Positions 44,736 through 55,584 are shown, numbered from the stretch's first letter. The stretch is 64,000 bases of DNA from Muscardinus avellanarius (GCA_963383645.1 OY726563.1:36610331-36674330), one strand, 5' to 3'. Notes: generated from the sequence alone by a model not told the origin. A program made the numbers and translations.

Positions 44736-45465
44736 CTCTCAAATTATATGGGCCTCAAATTACCTTGTTGCTTTTCAGATAAGATAATATGTACAAAGAG
44801 ATGTTTCTGAAGGCAAAGTCTATAAGCATAATACAAATAAATTCTCTTTTCTGGTGACTGATAATATTCAGCTTTGTGTATATGGTACACTACCAGGTTC
44901 ATTATACATTATAAAAATAGAAGCCTTTTTTCACATCTACCAGAAAATGAATTTGCTGAAAGAATACCAAAAGATAACATAATTGATAAGAATGTGGGGA
45001 AACTGGGCTTAGCCTATACAAAAATGAGTTATAATAATAAAAATTGGGATACTTTTCTGTGAAATTTGTATGCTTTCATTTTATTGACAGCTTGATAGCA
45101 CTGGAGTTTCTATCAGCAAATGACATGTTTTTAACACAAAATAGAGCATGTAATTCATCCTATGAATTATTTATAGAATATACAACATGAATTCAAGAAC
45201 AGCTCATATTATGCACAGTTCCAGTAGATGTAGCAACTAAAAGAGAATATAAAAAGGAAACCAAGGTTCAGAGTGCCAGAGACTGGCTTTTGTATTTGAT
45301 GAGGTCAGGGGGTGGGAGCAGAACCAAAACTACAGTTCTGGGAGCACAGGTAAATTCAGTTATAGCCCAAGCATGATAGTACAACAGAGAACTCAACATA
45401 CACATGAATACACACTAACACATTAATACACACATAAATATGTGCATATGAACTGAGTTTTTCTT
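44736..45465. other. Unassigned AT-rich sequence
   Basis: No recognisable element. Confidence 0.5.
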
Positions 45466-45649
45466 TTGTGTGTGTGGCACTGGGAATTGAACCCAGGAGC
45501 ATTCTGTCTCTGAGATGCACACTCAGCCTAGTTTATTTGATTTTGAAAAAGGGTCTTACTAAGTTACTCCATGCTGTACTCATACCTACATTCTTCTTGC
45601 CTCAGTCTCCCAAGAACTGAGATTTTAGGTCTGTGTCACCATGCCTGGC
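45466..45649 (-). mobile_element. Diverged B1-dID-type SINE
   Basis: GGCACTGGGAATTGAACCCAGG, TTTTGAAAAAGGGTC, CTCAGTCTCCCAAGAACTG and CACCATGCCTGGC. Confidence 0.9.
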
Positions 45650-46739
45650 TTGCATTGAATTTTTTCAAAGGAGAGTTTTGGTCTTCCTAAATAACAGGGA
45701 AAGGACCAGAGATGCACTTGTCTTTCTCTCACATCACTCCACATTCATGTGATGAATTGATTAAATTCATCACAATCATGTGATGATTGATTAAAATTTT
45801 GTTTCTTGTTGTCCTTACCAAACTTCTATTGACCCTGAAAGGAGAGCCATGGTAGCTCAGAGGGAAAGAAGAAATCACCTCTCCAGAGTGGAGAATGATC
45901 ATTGGCCTTTCTCTCCAATCTAACAGGTCCCAGTACCTAATTTTTTTAAAATTCTCTTGCTCTCCTTGGTCTCTCTCAGGATACTGGCCTTTCCTGCTTC
46001 ACTCGCTCACAGAATATTTGTGTTTCATATTACTTTCCCCAGGCAGAGTAGCTTCTATTTTCTTCTGGTTGAATTTAATTTTATTTTCTGCCATGGCTTT
46101 AACCTTTCCAAGTCCAAAGAGAATGATTTCTCTGTCTTTCCTGGTTAAAACAACACCTTCCAATTTAGTACCTTCTGTGCATGTAATTATCTCACTGTTT
46201 ACATGGCAAGATACTGCTTCAATTCAATATGCTGCTGTTTGTCATTTCCTTTTGTTAACGTTTTCTTCCTGCCCTTTACATTCATTTTAGTCTCTATAAC
46301 AGGATTTAATTAATTTTTCAAGAACTATTTTTCAGTGTAGTATTCATAACTGTGATTAGCAGGGAGCTAGACTGCAATGGCATTTGTCAAAGTTACAGAC
46401 TCACACAACTAATTCTGCTTTGCTTTGACAGTTTTGCACATCACTGATAGATAATAAGATTGCTTATGCAAAACCCTGCCATTCTAGAACAACAAATGGG
46501 AAATCTTGATGTAAGAAAGGGAAAAATACACAGTGAAAATTAAACCACAATATCTAATTTGCCGCATAACCTCAAAACAAATATGGTACAAAATACCATT
46601 TCAATCAAATACTAGAACGAAATTAAATAACCATAACAACAACAATAATAGTAGTAACAACATAAAGTATTGCTAATTAGGCAAAAATGTACATCTATTT
46701 ATAGGCTACTGGATTTTGCAGTTATTTTATTGTCTTAAA
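45650..46739. other. Unassigned sequence with a chance-length open frame
   Basis: The longest frame in this window outside recognised repeats (131 codons, 45,895-46,290 plus) falls here. It is Leu/Ser/Phe-rich as expected of a T-rich strand and shows no domain. A small inverted repeat TGATGAATT / AATTCATCA lies at 45,750-45,772. Confidence 0.45.
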
Positions 46740-47190
46740 ATAGCTTGTGTTGAAGTATGGTATGTGTATAGAAAAAGCACATATCATAAGTATGCTGTTC
46801 AATGAATTTCTCATATCTGCCTATGTAATTAGAACCAAAATCAAGAAATAAAATTTACCAGCACACCAGAAACTATCATTATTTCTTCCTGTCACCCTCC
46901 TAACCAAAAGATATCATTATGCTGATTCTAATAATACAAATTAGTTTCATTTGTCTTGTAATTTTTTATAAATGCAATCATACAGTCTACATGTTATATC
47001 CAGTTTCTTTTATTTAATATCCATGAGATGTATGCATGATGTTTTATGAAGTTGTAAACTGTTTATTCTCATTGCTGCATAACACTCAATGTGTGACTAT
47101 GCCACGATTTACTTATCATTATGCTCTTTATTACATTATACTATTATTACTTATTTATTATACTATCAATGAACATTTTATGGCTATTTT

Positions 47191-47390
47191 TGAGGTACTA
47201 GGGATTGAACCCAGGGGCATATTACCTCTGAATTACATCCCTAGCCCGATTTTAATCTTTAATTTGAAGCAGGGTCTCACTAAGTTGCGTAGGGCATCAG
47301 TAAGTACCTGAGGCTGGCCTCAAACCCACATCCTCCTCTCTCAGCCTCCTGAGTACTTGAATTACAAGCATATGCCACCATGACCAGCTT
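47191..47390 (-). mobile_element. B1-dID-type SINE (first of a stacked pair)
   Basis: GAGGTACTAGGGATTGAACCC to CACCATGACCAGC. Its target duplication TTTTATGGCTATTTT is at 47,176-47,190 on the left, but the right copy lies beyond the second SINE (47,636-47,650). Confidence 0.93.
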
Positions 47391-47439
<49 letters not shown>

Positions 47440-47635
47440 TGCTGGGGATGGAACCCAGAGGCTTTCTACCTTTGGGCTATACTATCAGACCTATTTTGTA
47501 TTTTATTTTGAAACAGGGTCTCACTAAGTTGCTGAGAGCCTCACTAAGTAGCTGAGGCTGGCTTTGAACCTGCATAATCCTCCTGTCTCAGCCTCCCAAG
47601 TACTGGGACTACAAGCATGTGTCGCCACACCTAGC
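47391..47635 (-). mobile_element. B1-dID-type SINE with (GT)n, inserted at the edge of the first
   Basis: A long GT run (47,396-47,438), GTGCTGGGGATGGAACCCAGAG, TTGCTGAGAGCCTCACTAAG and the GCCACACCTAGC head. The AGCTTTT shared by its two edges is its own short target duplication. It is therefore younger than the SINE at 47,191. Confidence 0.93.
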
Positions 47636-47889
47636 TTTTATGGCTATTTTAATGATAATCCTACAATGATTCTTTTCATAAATGTGTGTGTGCATGCTCA
47701 CTAGGTAAAAAACTAGGAGTTGAATTGCTAGTTTATAGAATAGATGTATATTTACATTTAGTAGACATAACTAAATAATATTCAAGGTGGCTGAACCAAT
47801 TTATACTTTCAATTGTAGTGTCTTATTTATATATCATTTAAATACTATCTTCATCTTTCCAACTTTCTTCTTTAAAAAATATGGCATTT

Positions 47890-48328
47890 CTGGAGTCCCT
47901 CTGGTATTCTTTGTGTTTCCTAGTTTGGGCATATTAGAGGAAACATATGTATCTTCTTCTTCTGTGCTTGGCTGATCTCACTTAACATAATGTTCTCCAG
48001 GGCTTTCCATCTTCTTTCAAATGATATAATTTTGTTCTTCTTTATGGCTGAATAGAATTCCATTGTGTGTATTTCCCATAGTTTTGCTATCCATTCATCT
48101 GTTGATGGTGATCTGGGCTAAGTTTGGATGGTAAGATAGGAGAGGAGGAAGGCCGGTCTCGATTAATAAGGGTCTACACTTGAACATGTGTAAAATTATG
48201 AATAAGACATGGTTAACCTGGACAACCATTGGTGTGTGTGTGGGGGGAAATGTGGGCGGGGGGGGGAGGGCACCAAATATAGTGTAAATGTATACTATTT
48301 ATGTTCAATAAAAAAATTGTTATATAAA
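47890..48328 (+). mobile_element. Small L1 with twin-priming inversion
   Basis: The left half (47,890 to about 48,120) is antisense L1 ORF2 end/early 3' UTR: CTGGCTGATCTCACTTAAC-like, ATGGCTGAATAGAATTCC and ATCCATTCATCTGTTGATGG. The right half (48,125-48,320) is sense 3' UTR with GGTTAACCTGGACAACC, GGGGGAGGGCACC and an A-tail. A perfect 16-bp target duplication, AAAAAATATGGCATTT, lies at 47,874-47,889 and 48,329-48,344. Confidence 0.92.
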
Positions 48329-48344
48329 AAAAAATATGGCATTT

Positions 48345-48654
48345 AATCTTGCTCTTTAATCAGTGGTTCCAATGACAGTCATTAAATATAAGAAGAAATT
48401 ATTTTCCTTTGTGTATATAACTCTCTTATGTTTCTCTAGGAAATGTGAGAATCTGGTTTTCAGATCACAATGTGACATATGGCAATACCTCTTATTCAAT
48501 AGATACTCTGAAAATGTTGTTAAGCCAAGTCAGAAGTAAAGATTTAGAAATATTTGTCACTGTATGGCTTAAACGTTAAAGTTTATTCAAATATATGGAT
48601 AGATCCAACAAAACACAATAGAAAAAAACTGAGTAAATTTTGCGCGCGCGTGTG
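48345..48654. other. Unassigned sequence
   Basis: Ends with a short GC/GT alternating run (48,641-48,660). Nothing else seen. Confidence 0.45.
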
Positions 48655-48840
48655 TGTGCATATGTCTTGGAATAAACCCTCCGTATGACCCAGTTATATC
48701 ACTCCTGGGTATATACCAAAAAGAATTAAAACCAGAGTACCATAGTAATGCATTCATAGCTATGTTTGTAGCTGCACAATTTACAACTGCCAGACTTCCA
48801 GAGGTCCATCAACAGATGAATGGATTACAAAACGATGGGA

Positions 48841-48846
48841 TATATA

Positions 48847-48930
<84 letters not shown>
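48841..48930. repeat. (TA)n(TG)n compound microsatellite inside L1
   Basis: It grew from the ORF2 GGGATATATA..ATGGAATT site. The YIYIYI/VCVCVC frames crossing it are partly this artefact. Confidence 0.95.
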
Positions 48931-48932
<2 letters not shown>

Positions 48933-48978
48933 AAATGGAATTCTACTCAGCCTTAAAGAAGAACAAAATTATGTAATT

Positions 48979-50055
48979 TTCTCCAAAGCACAGGAATGTA
49001 AAACAAGAATTAACAAGTGGGATGGCATCAAACTAAAAAAGTTTCTGCTCATCAAAGGAAATCATCAAGAATCTAAAAAGAAAGCCTAGAGAAAGGGAGA
49101 AGATCTTTACCAGCTACCCATATGATAGAGGGCTAATATCCAGAATATACAAAAAGCTCAGAAGACTAGCAAAACAAACAACCCGATCAAGAAATGGGCA
49201 ATTGAACTGAATAGACATTTTACAAAAGAAGAGATACAAATGGCCAATAGATACATGAAAAGATGTTCTACATCATTAGCCATCAGGGAGATGCAAATCA
49301 AAACTACACTGTGATTCCATCTAACCCCAGTCAGAGTGGCAAGCATAAATAAATCAAACAACAACAAATGCTAGAGAGGATGTGGGGGGAAAGGAACTCT
49401 TTTACACTGTTTGTGGGAGTGCAGAAAAGTTCAGCCAGTATGGGGATCAGTGTGGAGATTCCTTATAAAACTGGGAATGGATCCACCATACAATCTAGCT
49501 ATACTACTCCTGGGTATCTTTCCAAATGGATTGAAATCAGAGAACTACAGTACCATATGCATACCCATGTTCATAGCAGCACAAATTCGCAATAGCAAAA
49601 ATATGGAACCAACCTAGGTGTCCATCAATAGATGAATGGATTACAAAATTATGGAAAATACAAACAGTGGAATTCTACTCATCAATAAATAACAAAATTA
49701 TGTCACTCATAAGAAGATGGAAAGGCCTGGAGAACATTATGTTAAGTGAGATTAGCCAAGCACAGAAAAAGAAGGGACATAAGTTTTCTCTATACCAGAG
49801 AGACTCCAGATAATGGAGGGAAAACTTCAGCAAAGCCAGGAAGGAAGATAAGGGAGGAAGAAAGCTGAGGTTCATTAATGGAAAAACTACATGGGACTAT
49901 GTGTTTACATGTGAATATAACATTGTTAACCTGGACATTCAGTATCAGGAGAGAAGGGAAAAGGGAAGTGGGAGGAAGACCAAGTACTGTGTGAATATAT
50001 GCCATTATCAACATGATCCATATTATGATGTGAGACTATAATGCACCAATTAAAA
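48979..50055 (+). mobile_element. Inner L1 (ORF2 C-terminal half and 3' UTR)
   Basis: GTGGGATGGCATCAAACTAAAAAAG, CAGGGAGATGCAAATCAAAAC, CTACTCCTGGGTATCTTTCC, GGTTAACCTGGACATTC-like UTR and ATAATGCACCAATTAAAAG end. It contains short broken ORF2 frames (for example 49,411-49,617), none functional. Confidence 0.88.
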
Positions 50056-50455
50056 GTTATGTCATTTGCAGGGAAATGGATGGAACTGGAGAATGTTATG
50101 CTAAGTGAGATTAGTCAGTCAAAAAAAGTGAAAAGTCAAATTTCTCTCTCATATGTGAAAGATAGGAAGAAATTAGACTTAGGAGGGACTCCAGACAAAG
50201 GAGAAAAAAACCTTACTTGAGTGAGGAAGGGGGCCTAACTGAGGGAAATGGTAGGTGGGAAGAGGGTAACACCTCAATGGTCATGATATACATAAACAAA
50301 CTTATTAAAGTCAGTTACCATATGCTGAGCAGGACAAGGAGGGAAGGGGTATGAAATAAGTTTAGAACTAGGGTAGGCCTAAATGAATGCTGTGTGCATG
50401 TATGTCTCTACAACTCAACAAGATGTACAATTACAATGCACCAATGAAAAAAGGG

Positions 50456-51073
50456 GAAAATAAGAAATAAGAAGAAAACCTGCTTATGTGTATACTTCAG
50501 ATACTCTTTTACTTTTAAACCTTTCAGCCTTGCCATTCCCCAAATATTCCCCTCAGCATCAATAAATAAAGAGAATATTTTGGCTTTTCTTTTGTGAATA
50601 TTATAAACATTACGCATGAAGGCATAATATCTTATTTTTAAATAATTTTGAGAGGTATTGTTATTTCTTCTACTTAATCATTCTAAAAAGTTTGATTAAG
50701 TTAAGCTAAATGATGCCTTTTAAACTCGTTCAACAACTAGGGTATTTTGCAAAAATGTAGTCTCAGAGGACAGATCTGGGCTTTGTATTTTCTGATGATA
50801 ACAATATCCTGTGCCCTTTGGAAAGGGACTTTCTGTTGCTCTCCTGCTTTAAACTCAATCCCTCAGGTAATCTAATAAGCTGTACAATATTTAGATACCA
50901 TGCATAGAATGTAACAATAAGCAAGAACCACAATGAAATGCTAAGAGTCATTCTCTGTTTTATCCTTAGTGCCTCAAAAACAAAAATAGAAATTCTATAT
51001 TTGGTAAATTCCTAAGGACTGCTTTAGAATCTGTACACTTTTCTACTTGTCTGTCTAGAGGATATGGTTTTTG

Positions 51074-51122
<49 letters not shown>

Positions 51123-51270
51123 CCTTCCTAAATTTAAATTTTCTGGATAATAGATAGGCTGATGAGTAATGAAACTAGTAGCATTCTGCAATGCAATTTA
51201 ATGAGATTCCGAATTGAACCTCCATTTTAAGAAATGTGTAACTGTATTTCTTCAAAGAGGAATTGCACAA
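50456..51270. other. Unassigned sequence with a (GT)n run
   Basis: A GT repeat spans 51,077-51,121. No gene or other repeat was recognised. Confidence 0.5.
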
Positions 51271-51465
51271 TTGAGCATAATGGCACATGCCTGTAATCTT
51301 AGTGCTAGAGAGGTTGAGTCAGGAGGAATATAGGTTCAAAGACAGCCTCGGTAATATAGAGAGATTTTCAGCAACCTGATAAGACCTTGTTTCAAATCAA
51401 TAACTCATGCTAGAGATTCAGATAGGAAATAAAATGTCTCTGGGTTTAATTTCCAGGACCACACA
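51271..51465 (+). mobile_element. Diverged B1-dID-type SINE
   Basis: GAGCATAATGGCACATGCC head, TTGAGTCAGGAGG, CTCTGGGTTTAATTTCCAGG. Confidence 0.82.
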
Positions 51466-51572
51466 TAAGAAAAGGGAGCATTGTATAGCCGATTCCTAAT
51501 TATGCACAAACTCACTGACTAGTTGACAGAACAATTGATTTTTCATTTACCCTCCCCTTCCTTTCTTTCTTC

Positions 51573-51645
51573 TTTTGGGGATACTGGTGATTGAATCTAG
51601 TGCATACTAGGTAAGCATTCTAAAATGACCCATATCCTGAGCCCC
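51573..51645 (-). mobile_element. ID-type SINE
   Basis: GGGGATACTGGTGATTGAATC, CATACTAGGTAAGCATTC and CCTGAGCCCCACC. Confidence 0.75.
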
Positions 51646-52599
51646 ACCCTCATGGGTTCTAGCCTGTAGATATTTCCTTGTTATTTAGCAGCCCAGAGAG
51701 TCTAAAGAAAAAAGAAGGATGGTGCAATGCTAATAATTTTTACTTGGGTATAAATCAGATTAAGAAGTTGACTTTAATGTTATTTTTCCTATTTTCTGAA
51801 TTTTAAAAATTCTCAGGATAACCAGATGGTCATGGCCATAAATCAATAACTCAGAGAAAACAACTTGGACTTTTGGAAATGTTCAAAGTTGAACTATTCT
51901 GTGACTGTGTAATAATAGCCTTGAGGCAAGAAAACAAGCCAGTTTAAGATTTTACTATGCAGAATTGGATGCTTCCATCCACAACTGTTTTGGAAAGATG
52001 ATAATTTGTGCTGAGAAAGTGCTATTTTCTTGGATCAGGAGTGGAAATTCAGTGATTTGGGCAAGTGAAAATTAAATTGTTAACTAGGAACAGGATGAAC
52101 TGGAGATTTTAAGGAGGAGAATATAGAAAGAAGAAAACAAGAAACTTGACCACTCTTAGGCTGAACTTAGGGTTCTCAGAAATTTGATGTCAAAAACCTA
52201 AGTCCCAGATCATTATTTACTGAGATGGTGAGAAAGTCACAGAATTTAAGTGACAATTTTCTTGTCTTTCACATTAAGATAATTTCTTCTATATGTAACA
52301 TACATTTTCCATTATGAGAACATGTGAGATTTATTTGCATTAAAACTTTTTGAAAAATTATTTTTTCTTTTCTTTTATTAATTGGTGAATTGTAGTCATA
52401 AATTAATTAGGTAAAATTATTTTAAAGCACATAAATTTAATAAAATACTTCTGGAAGTTGAGTTTAAAGAGTAATGGGAAAACTTGACTGAATTTTCTAA
52501 CTTGAGCCTTCTATAAGATCAGAGTAATATATCCATTTGAATTTGCAATTTTGGAGCAGACTGAGAAAGAAATTGCAAAAGGAAAGTAGGAAAAGAAGA
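51646..52599. other. Mostly unassigned
   Basis: A short L1 3'-end-like antisense bit (TATTAATTGGTGAATTGTAGTC, 52,376-52,397) is the only recognisable piece. Confidence 0.45.
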
Positions 52600-52734
52600 A
52601 TAAAAGGCCTAACATGTATTAAACACTTGATATTCATTGGGCACATTATATCTTCCACACCATTTAATACCTCATTAAACCTGTTGAGGTGGTTATTATT
52701 TCCCTACTTTACAGTTTAAGAAATACAGGCCTAG

Positions 52735-52970
52735 GCCAGGTGGGGTGGTGCATACTTGTAATCCCTGTACTTGGGAAGCTATAACAGGAGAATTGTAGGT
52801 TCAAAGTGAGTCTCAGCAATTTAGTGAGGCTCTTAGAAACTTAGTGAGACCCTGTTTCAAAATAAAAATAAAATAGGCCTGGGAGTGTAACTCAGAGGAA
52901 GGAAGGAAGGAAGGAAGGAAGGAAGGAAGGAAGGAAGGAAGGAAGGAAGAAAGGAAGGAAGAAAGGGGAG
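52735..52970 (+). mobile_element. B1-dID-type SINE with (GGAA)n tail
   Basis: GCCAGGTGGGGTGGTGCATAC head to GGCCTGGGAGTGTAACTCAG. The ID part is cut short and replaced by a GGAA repeat. Target duplication AGAAATA[C/G]AGGC[C/T]TAG at 52,719-52,734 and 52,971-52,986. Confidence 0.92.
52897..52966. repeat. (GGAA)n microsatellite
   Basis: About 17 GGAA units with a few GAAA variants. GGAA arrays can bind ETS factors; no function is claimed. Confidence 0.95.
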
Positions 52971-53029
52971 AGAAATAGAGGCTTAGGGTAGTTAAAGGAT
53001 TATTCAAATACAATTTTTTTAAAAGCATA

Positions 53030-53255
53030 ATGGAAGGATGTGGGGAGGTTAAAGGGGAGCATTAATAAAGGAAACAATATGCTCTGTTTGTATATGAAGA
53101 TATAAATACCAATTTTAATGTTAAGTATGGGAAGGGTGAGGAAGCAGGGTGGAATCTGGAGGGAAACACACCAAGTGCTGTGTATATGCATGTTTTTATC
53201 ATATTGAACCTCATTATGATGTATAATTACAATGCACCAATAAAAATAAGAGTAT
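53030..53255 (+). mobile_element. L1 3' UTR fragment
   Basis: GGAAGGATGTGGGGAGG, ATATAAATACCAATTTTAATG, ACACCAAGTGCTGTGTATATG and TTACAATGCACCAATAAAAAT. Same subfamily as 34,595. Confidence 0.75.
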
Positions 53256-53455
53256 GAAACAAGACTTGAACCAGTGTTTACTTAGTCTTATACTCAGAAG
53301 TTTTCAGCTTATCTGAGTACCTCTAATACGTCTACTAAGAGTCCCTTAACATCAGAGAAGAGAAAATGAGAATTCCAAAGGATCTGGTTTATATAGTTGG
53401 AATGAAGCCAAATGGAAGTCCCAATCATGTTTTTTTTTCCTCTTTAAAATGTGAA

Positions 53456-53690
53456 GATTAGCAAAAAAAGGCGACCAAACTGAGGGAGATTGGAGGTTAC
53501 CAGAGGGAAATTCAGTAATGTACATGATGTACATTCATAAAACATATCAGACAATTAGTGAGCCAAACATGAGAAAGAGGGAAGGGGAGGTAATGGGGTG
53601 GGATTTAAGTAAGGGCTAAAGAAGTGATGTGTGCATGTATGCCTCTATCATCTTGTACTTTAAAAAGTTAAAAATTGGGAAGAAATTTTT
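53456..53690 (+). mobile_element. L1 3' UTR fragment
   Basis: GGCGACCAAACTGAGGGAG, ATGTACATGATGTACATTC, GGAAGGGGAGGTAATGGGGTG. The terminal GCACCAAT motif is eroded. Confidence 0.75.
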
Positions 53691-53706
53691 CAAACTATTC
53701 TAAAAG

Positions 53707-53911
53707 TTTTTTTTTGTCATACTGGGGGTTGAACTAAGGGGCTTTCTACCTCCAAGCTATTTCCTCAGCCCCTCTTATTTTTTATTTTGAAACAGGGTCT
53801 CACTAGATTCCTGAGAGTCTGGCTAAATTGCTGAGGCTGGTTTCACACCTGCACTACTCCTATCTCAGCCTCCCAAGTACTGGGATTACAGGAATATGCC
53901 ACGATGCCTGG
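53707..53911 (-). mobile_element. B1-dID-type SINE
   Basis: GTCATACTGGGGGTTGAAC, GGGCTTTCTACCTCCAAGC, CTCAGCCTCCCAAGTACTGG and CACGATGCCTGG. Confidence 0.92.
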
Positions 53912-54318
53912 AAAGTTGTTTACTTTAGTAAGATGTAGTATCTTCAATAATTTTTCAATAGATAAATTATTCTTCAGTACATAAAATGAGCTATCCAAAA
54001 ATGAGTTATATTCATTTGAATATATTGTTAGTCATAATAAAGAGCCACAATTCTCACTGTACAGAGGCAGATACAAACACAAAAAAGGGAAGTCTAGGAT
54101 AACACCTGTGAAAATACCCATGTGATTTAGCCATGGCATTTTTGTGATATGATGGCTATGTATGTGCATGCAAATGAATAGTGGAAGATGAATAAATTAT
54201 ATGTATTATATGTGTAATATATACATATATACATACATACTAATATATGTACCCTACCTCTGTTCAATGAGAAAGCTTATAAAGAATACCACGGTGCAAT
54301 TAGCACACTTATCACTCG
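53912..54318. other. Unassigned sequence
   Basis: AT-rich, with a TATGTATTATATGTG-type run at 54,200-54,245. No gene. Confidence 0.5.
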
Positions 54319-54526
54319 GATTTTTTTTTTTTTTGTCATACTGGAGATGGAACCTACGGGCATTCTACCTCCTAGGTACACATCCAGCCCTATTTTTCAT
54401 TCTTTACTTTGAAACAGGGTCTCACTGAGTTGCAAAGGGCTTTTCTAAATAGCTGAGGCTGGCCACAAACCTCCTGTCTCAGCCTCCCAAATACTGGGAC
54501 TACAAGCATGCACCACAATGCCCAGC
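54319..54526 (-). mobile_element. B1-dID-type SINE
   Basis: GTCATACTGGAGATGGAACC to CACCACAATGCCCAGC. An internal part of the left monomer is shortened (GGCCACAAACCTCCTGTC). Confidence 0.92.
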
Positions 54527-54544
54527 AGATTTTAATTTTTAAAA

Positions 54545-55073
54545 TTTTTTTACTGGTGCATTGTAGTCATACGTTTTAATTGGATAAAAGTTAGTGGAGA
54601 CATACATGCACACATCACTCAATTAGCCTTTACCCAATTCCCACCCCATTCCCTCCTCATCCCTCCTTCCCATGCTTGGCTTAGTGATTGATTTTGTTAT
54701 GTTTGTTTAAGTACACCATATCCTTTGAGAGTTTCCCTCTTCACCCCTCCCATCCCCTCAGTTAGATCACCTTATTTGCTCCTCTATAGATTCACCTTCT
54801 TCATCTAGAGTTCCTCTTGTTACCCATTTCTCCCTGGCTTTCTCATATTAGGGAGAACATCCAATTTCCTATTTTTTGTGACTGACTAATCTCACTTAGC
54901 ATAATGTCCTCCAGTTCCATCCATTTCCCTCTGAATGATGTAATTGTGTTTTTCTTTATGGCTGAGTAAAATTCCATTGTGTACATATCCCACAGTTTTG
55001 TAATCCATTCATCTGTTGATGGACATCTTGACTGGTTCCATAGTTTGCCAATGGTGAATTGTGCAGCTATGGG
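54545..55073 (-). mobile_element. 5'-truncated L1, 3' UTR and ORF2 end
   Basis: Plus-strand antisense order: TTTTACTGGTGCATTGTAGTC, ACCCAATTCCCACCCC, CTAATCTCACTTAGCATAATG, ATCCATTCATCTGTTGATGG. Perfect 17-bp target duplication AGATTTTAATTTTTAAA at 54,527-54,543 and 55,074-55,090. Confidence 0.95.
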
Positions 55074-55157
55074 AGATTTTAATTTTTAAATATTATTCTT
55101 CACTAAAAGACTCAGCGTGAATGGGCAAAAGGATGACTTTCAGAGCATGTTAAAATT

Positions 55158-55299
55158 TGAAGGATACTCAAATGTGGTGGTGTGCACATGTAATCCCAGT
55201 ACTTGAGCGTCTGAAACAAGAGGATTGAAGCTTTGAGGCCAACCTCAGTAACTTAGCAAGATTTTATTTCAAAATAAACAATAAAATAGGGGTGGGGAT
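55158..55299 (+). mobile_element. Older B1-dID SINE, left part (split)
   Basis: CAAATGTGGTGGTGTGCACATG, CCAGTACTTGAGCGTCTG and CAAAATAAACAATAAAATAGG. It resumes at 55,507. Confidence 0.88.
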
Positions 55300-55491
55300 A
55301 GCTGGGCATGGTGGCGCACACTTGTAATCCCCGTGCTTGGGAGGCAGAGACAGGAGGACCGTGAAGGTTCAAAGCCATCCTCGCTGGCTTAGGAGACTGT
55401 TTCCAAATAAAAATATATATATAAAAAATAGGTCTTGGAGTGTAGCCCAGAGATAGAAGGGTTTCCAGGAACTCCAGTACCACCAAAAAAT
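55300..55491 (+). mobile_element. Short-form B1-dID SINE inserted in the older SINE
   Basis: GCTGGGCATGGTGGCGCAC head, CATCCTCGCTGGCTTAGGAG in place of the CTCACTAAG block, GGTCTTGGAGTGTAGCCC. Perfect 15-bp target duplication AATAGGGGTGGGGAT at 55,285-55,299 and 55,492-55,506. Confidence 0.95.
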
Positions 55492-55506
55492 AATAGGGGT
55501 GGGGAT

Positions 55507-55584
55507 GTAGTTATGAAGTAGAATGCCTCTGGATTCAATCCCCAGTTACACACACAAACACTAAATAAATAAATAAATAAATAA
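55507..55584 (+). mobile_element. Older B1-dID SINE, ID-like right part (split)
   Basis: GTAGTTATGAAGTAGAATGCC, CTCTGGATTCAATCCCCAG and an AAAT tail. Confidence 0.88.

Larger units (their letters stand above)
46740..47860 (-). mobile_element. Ancient L1M ORF2 3' fragment, antisense, split by two SINEs
   Basis: Plus-strand text is antisense ORF2: ATAAATGCAATCATACAGTC, CTCATTGCTGCATAACACTC, ATGCCACGATTTACTTATC, then after the SINEs TATTTTAATGATAATCCTACAATG, AAACTAGGAGTTGAATTGC and AAGGTGGCTGAACCAATTTATAC. The order is preserved across the insertions. Confidence 0.65.
48655..50455 (+). mobile_element. Outer L1 (ORF2 C-terminus and 3' UTR), split by another L1
   Basis: Left part 48,655-48,978: CCGTATGACCCAGTTATATC, CCTGGGTATATACC, CAACAGATGAATGGATTAC and ATGGAATTCTACTCAGCC. 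Right part 50,056-50,455: TTATGTCATTTGCAGGGAAATGG, ATGCTAAGTGAGATTAG and TTACAATGCACCAATG. The two halves join at the AAATTATGT / AAAGTTATGT edges. Confidence 0.85.
52600..53010 (-). mobile_element. MIR SINE split by a B1-dID SINE
   Basis: Left part (52,600-52,734): CATGTATTAAACACTTGATATTC, CACCATTTAATACCTCATTAAACC and TACTTTACAGTTTAAG. Right part (52,987-53,010): GGTAGTTAAAGGATTATTCAAATAC. Together they follow a reversed MIR. Confidence 0.75.

Noticed and set aside
45895..46290. 131-codon open frame outside repeats
   Set aside because: Composition follows T-rich DNA, no domain or signal is recognisable and no exon or promoter context supports it.
53352..53680. Possible separate gene frame on the minus strand
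   Set aside because: The region is partly L1 3' UTR and unassigned AT-rich DNA; the 60-codon frame has no motif.
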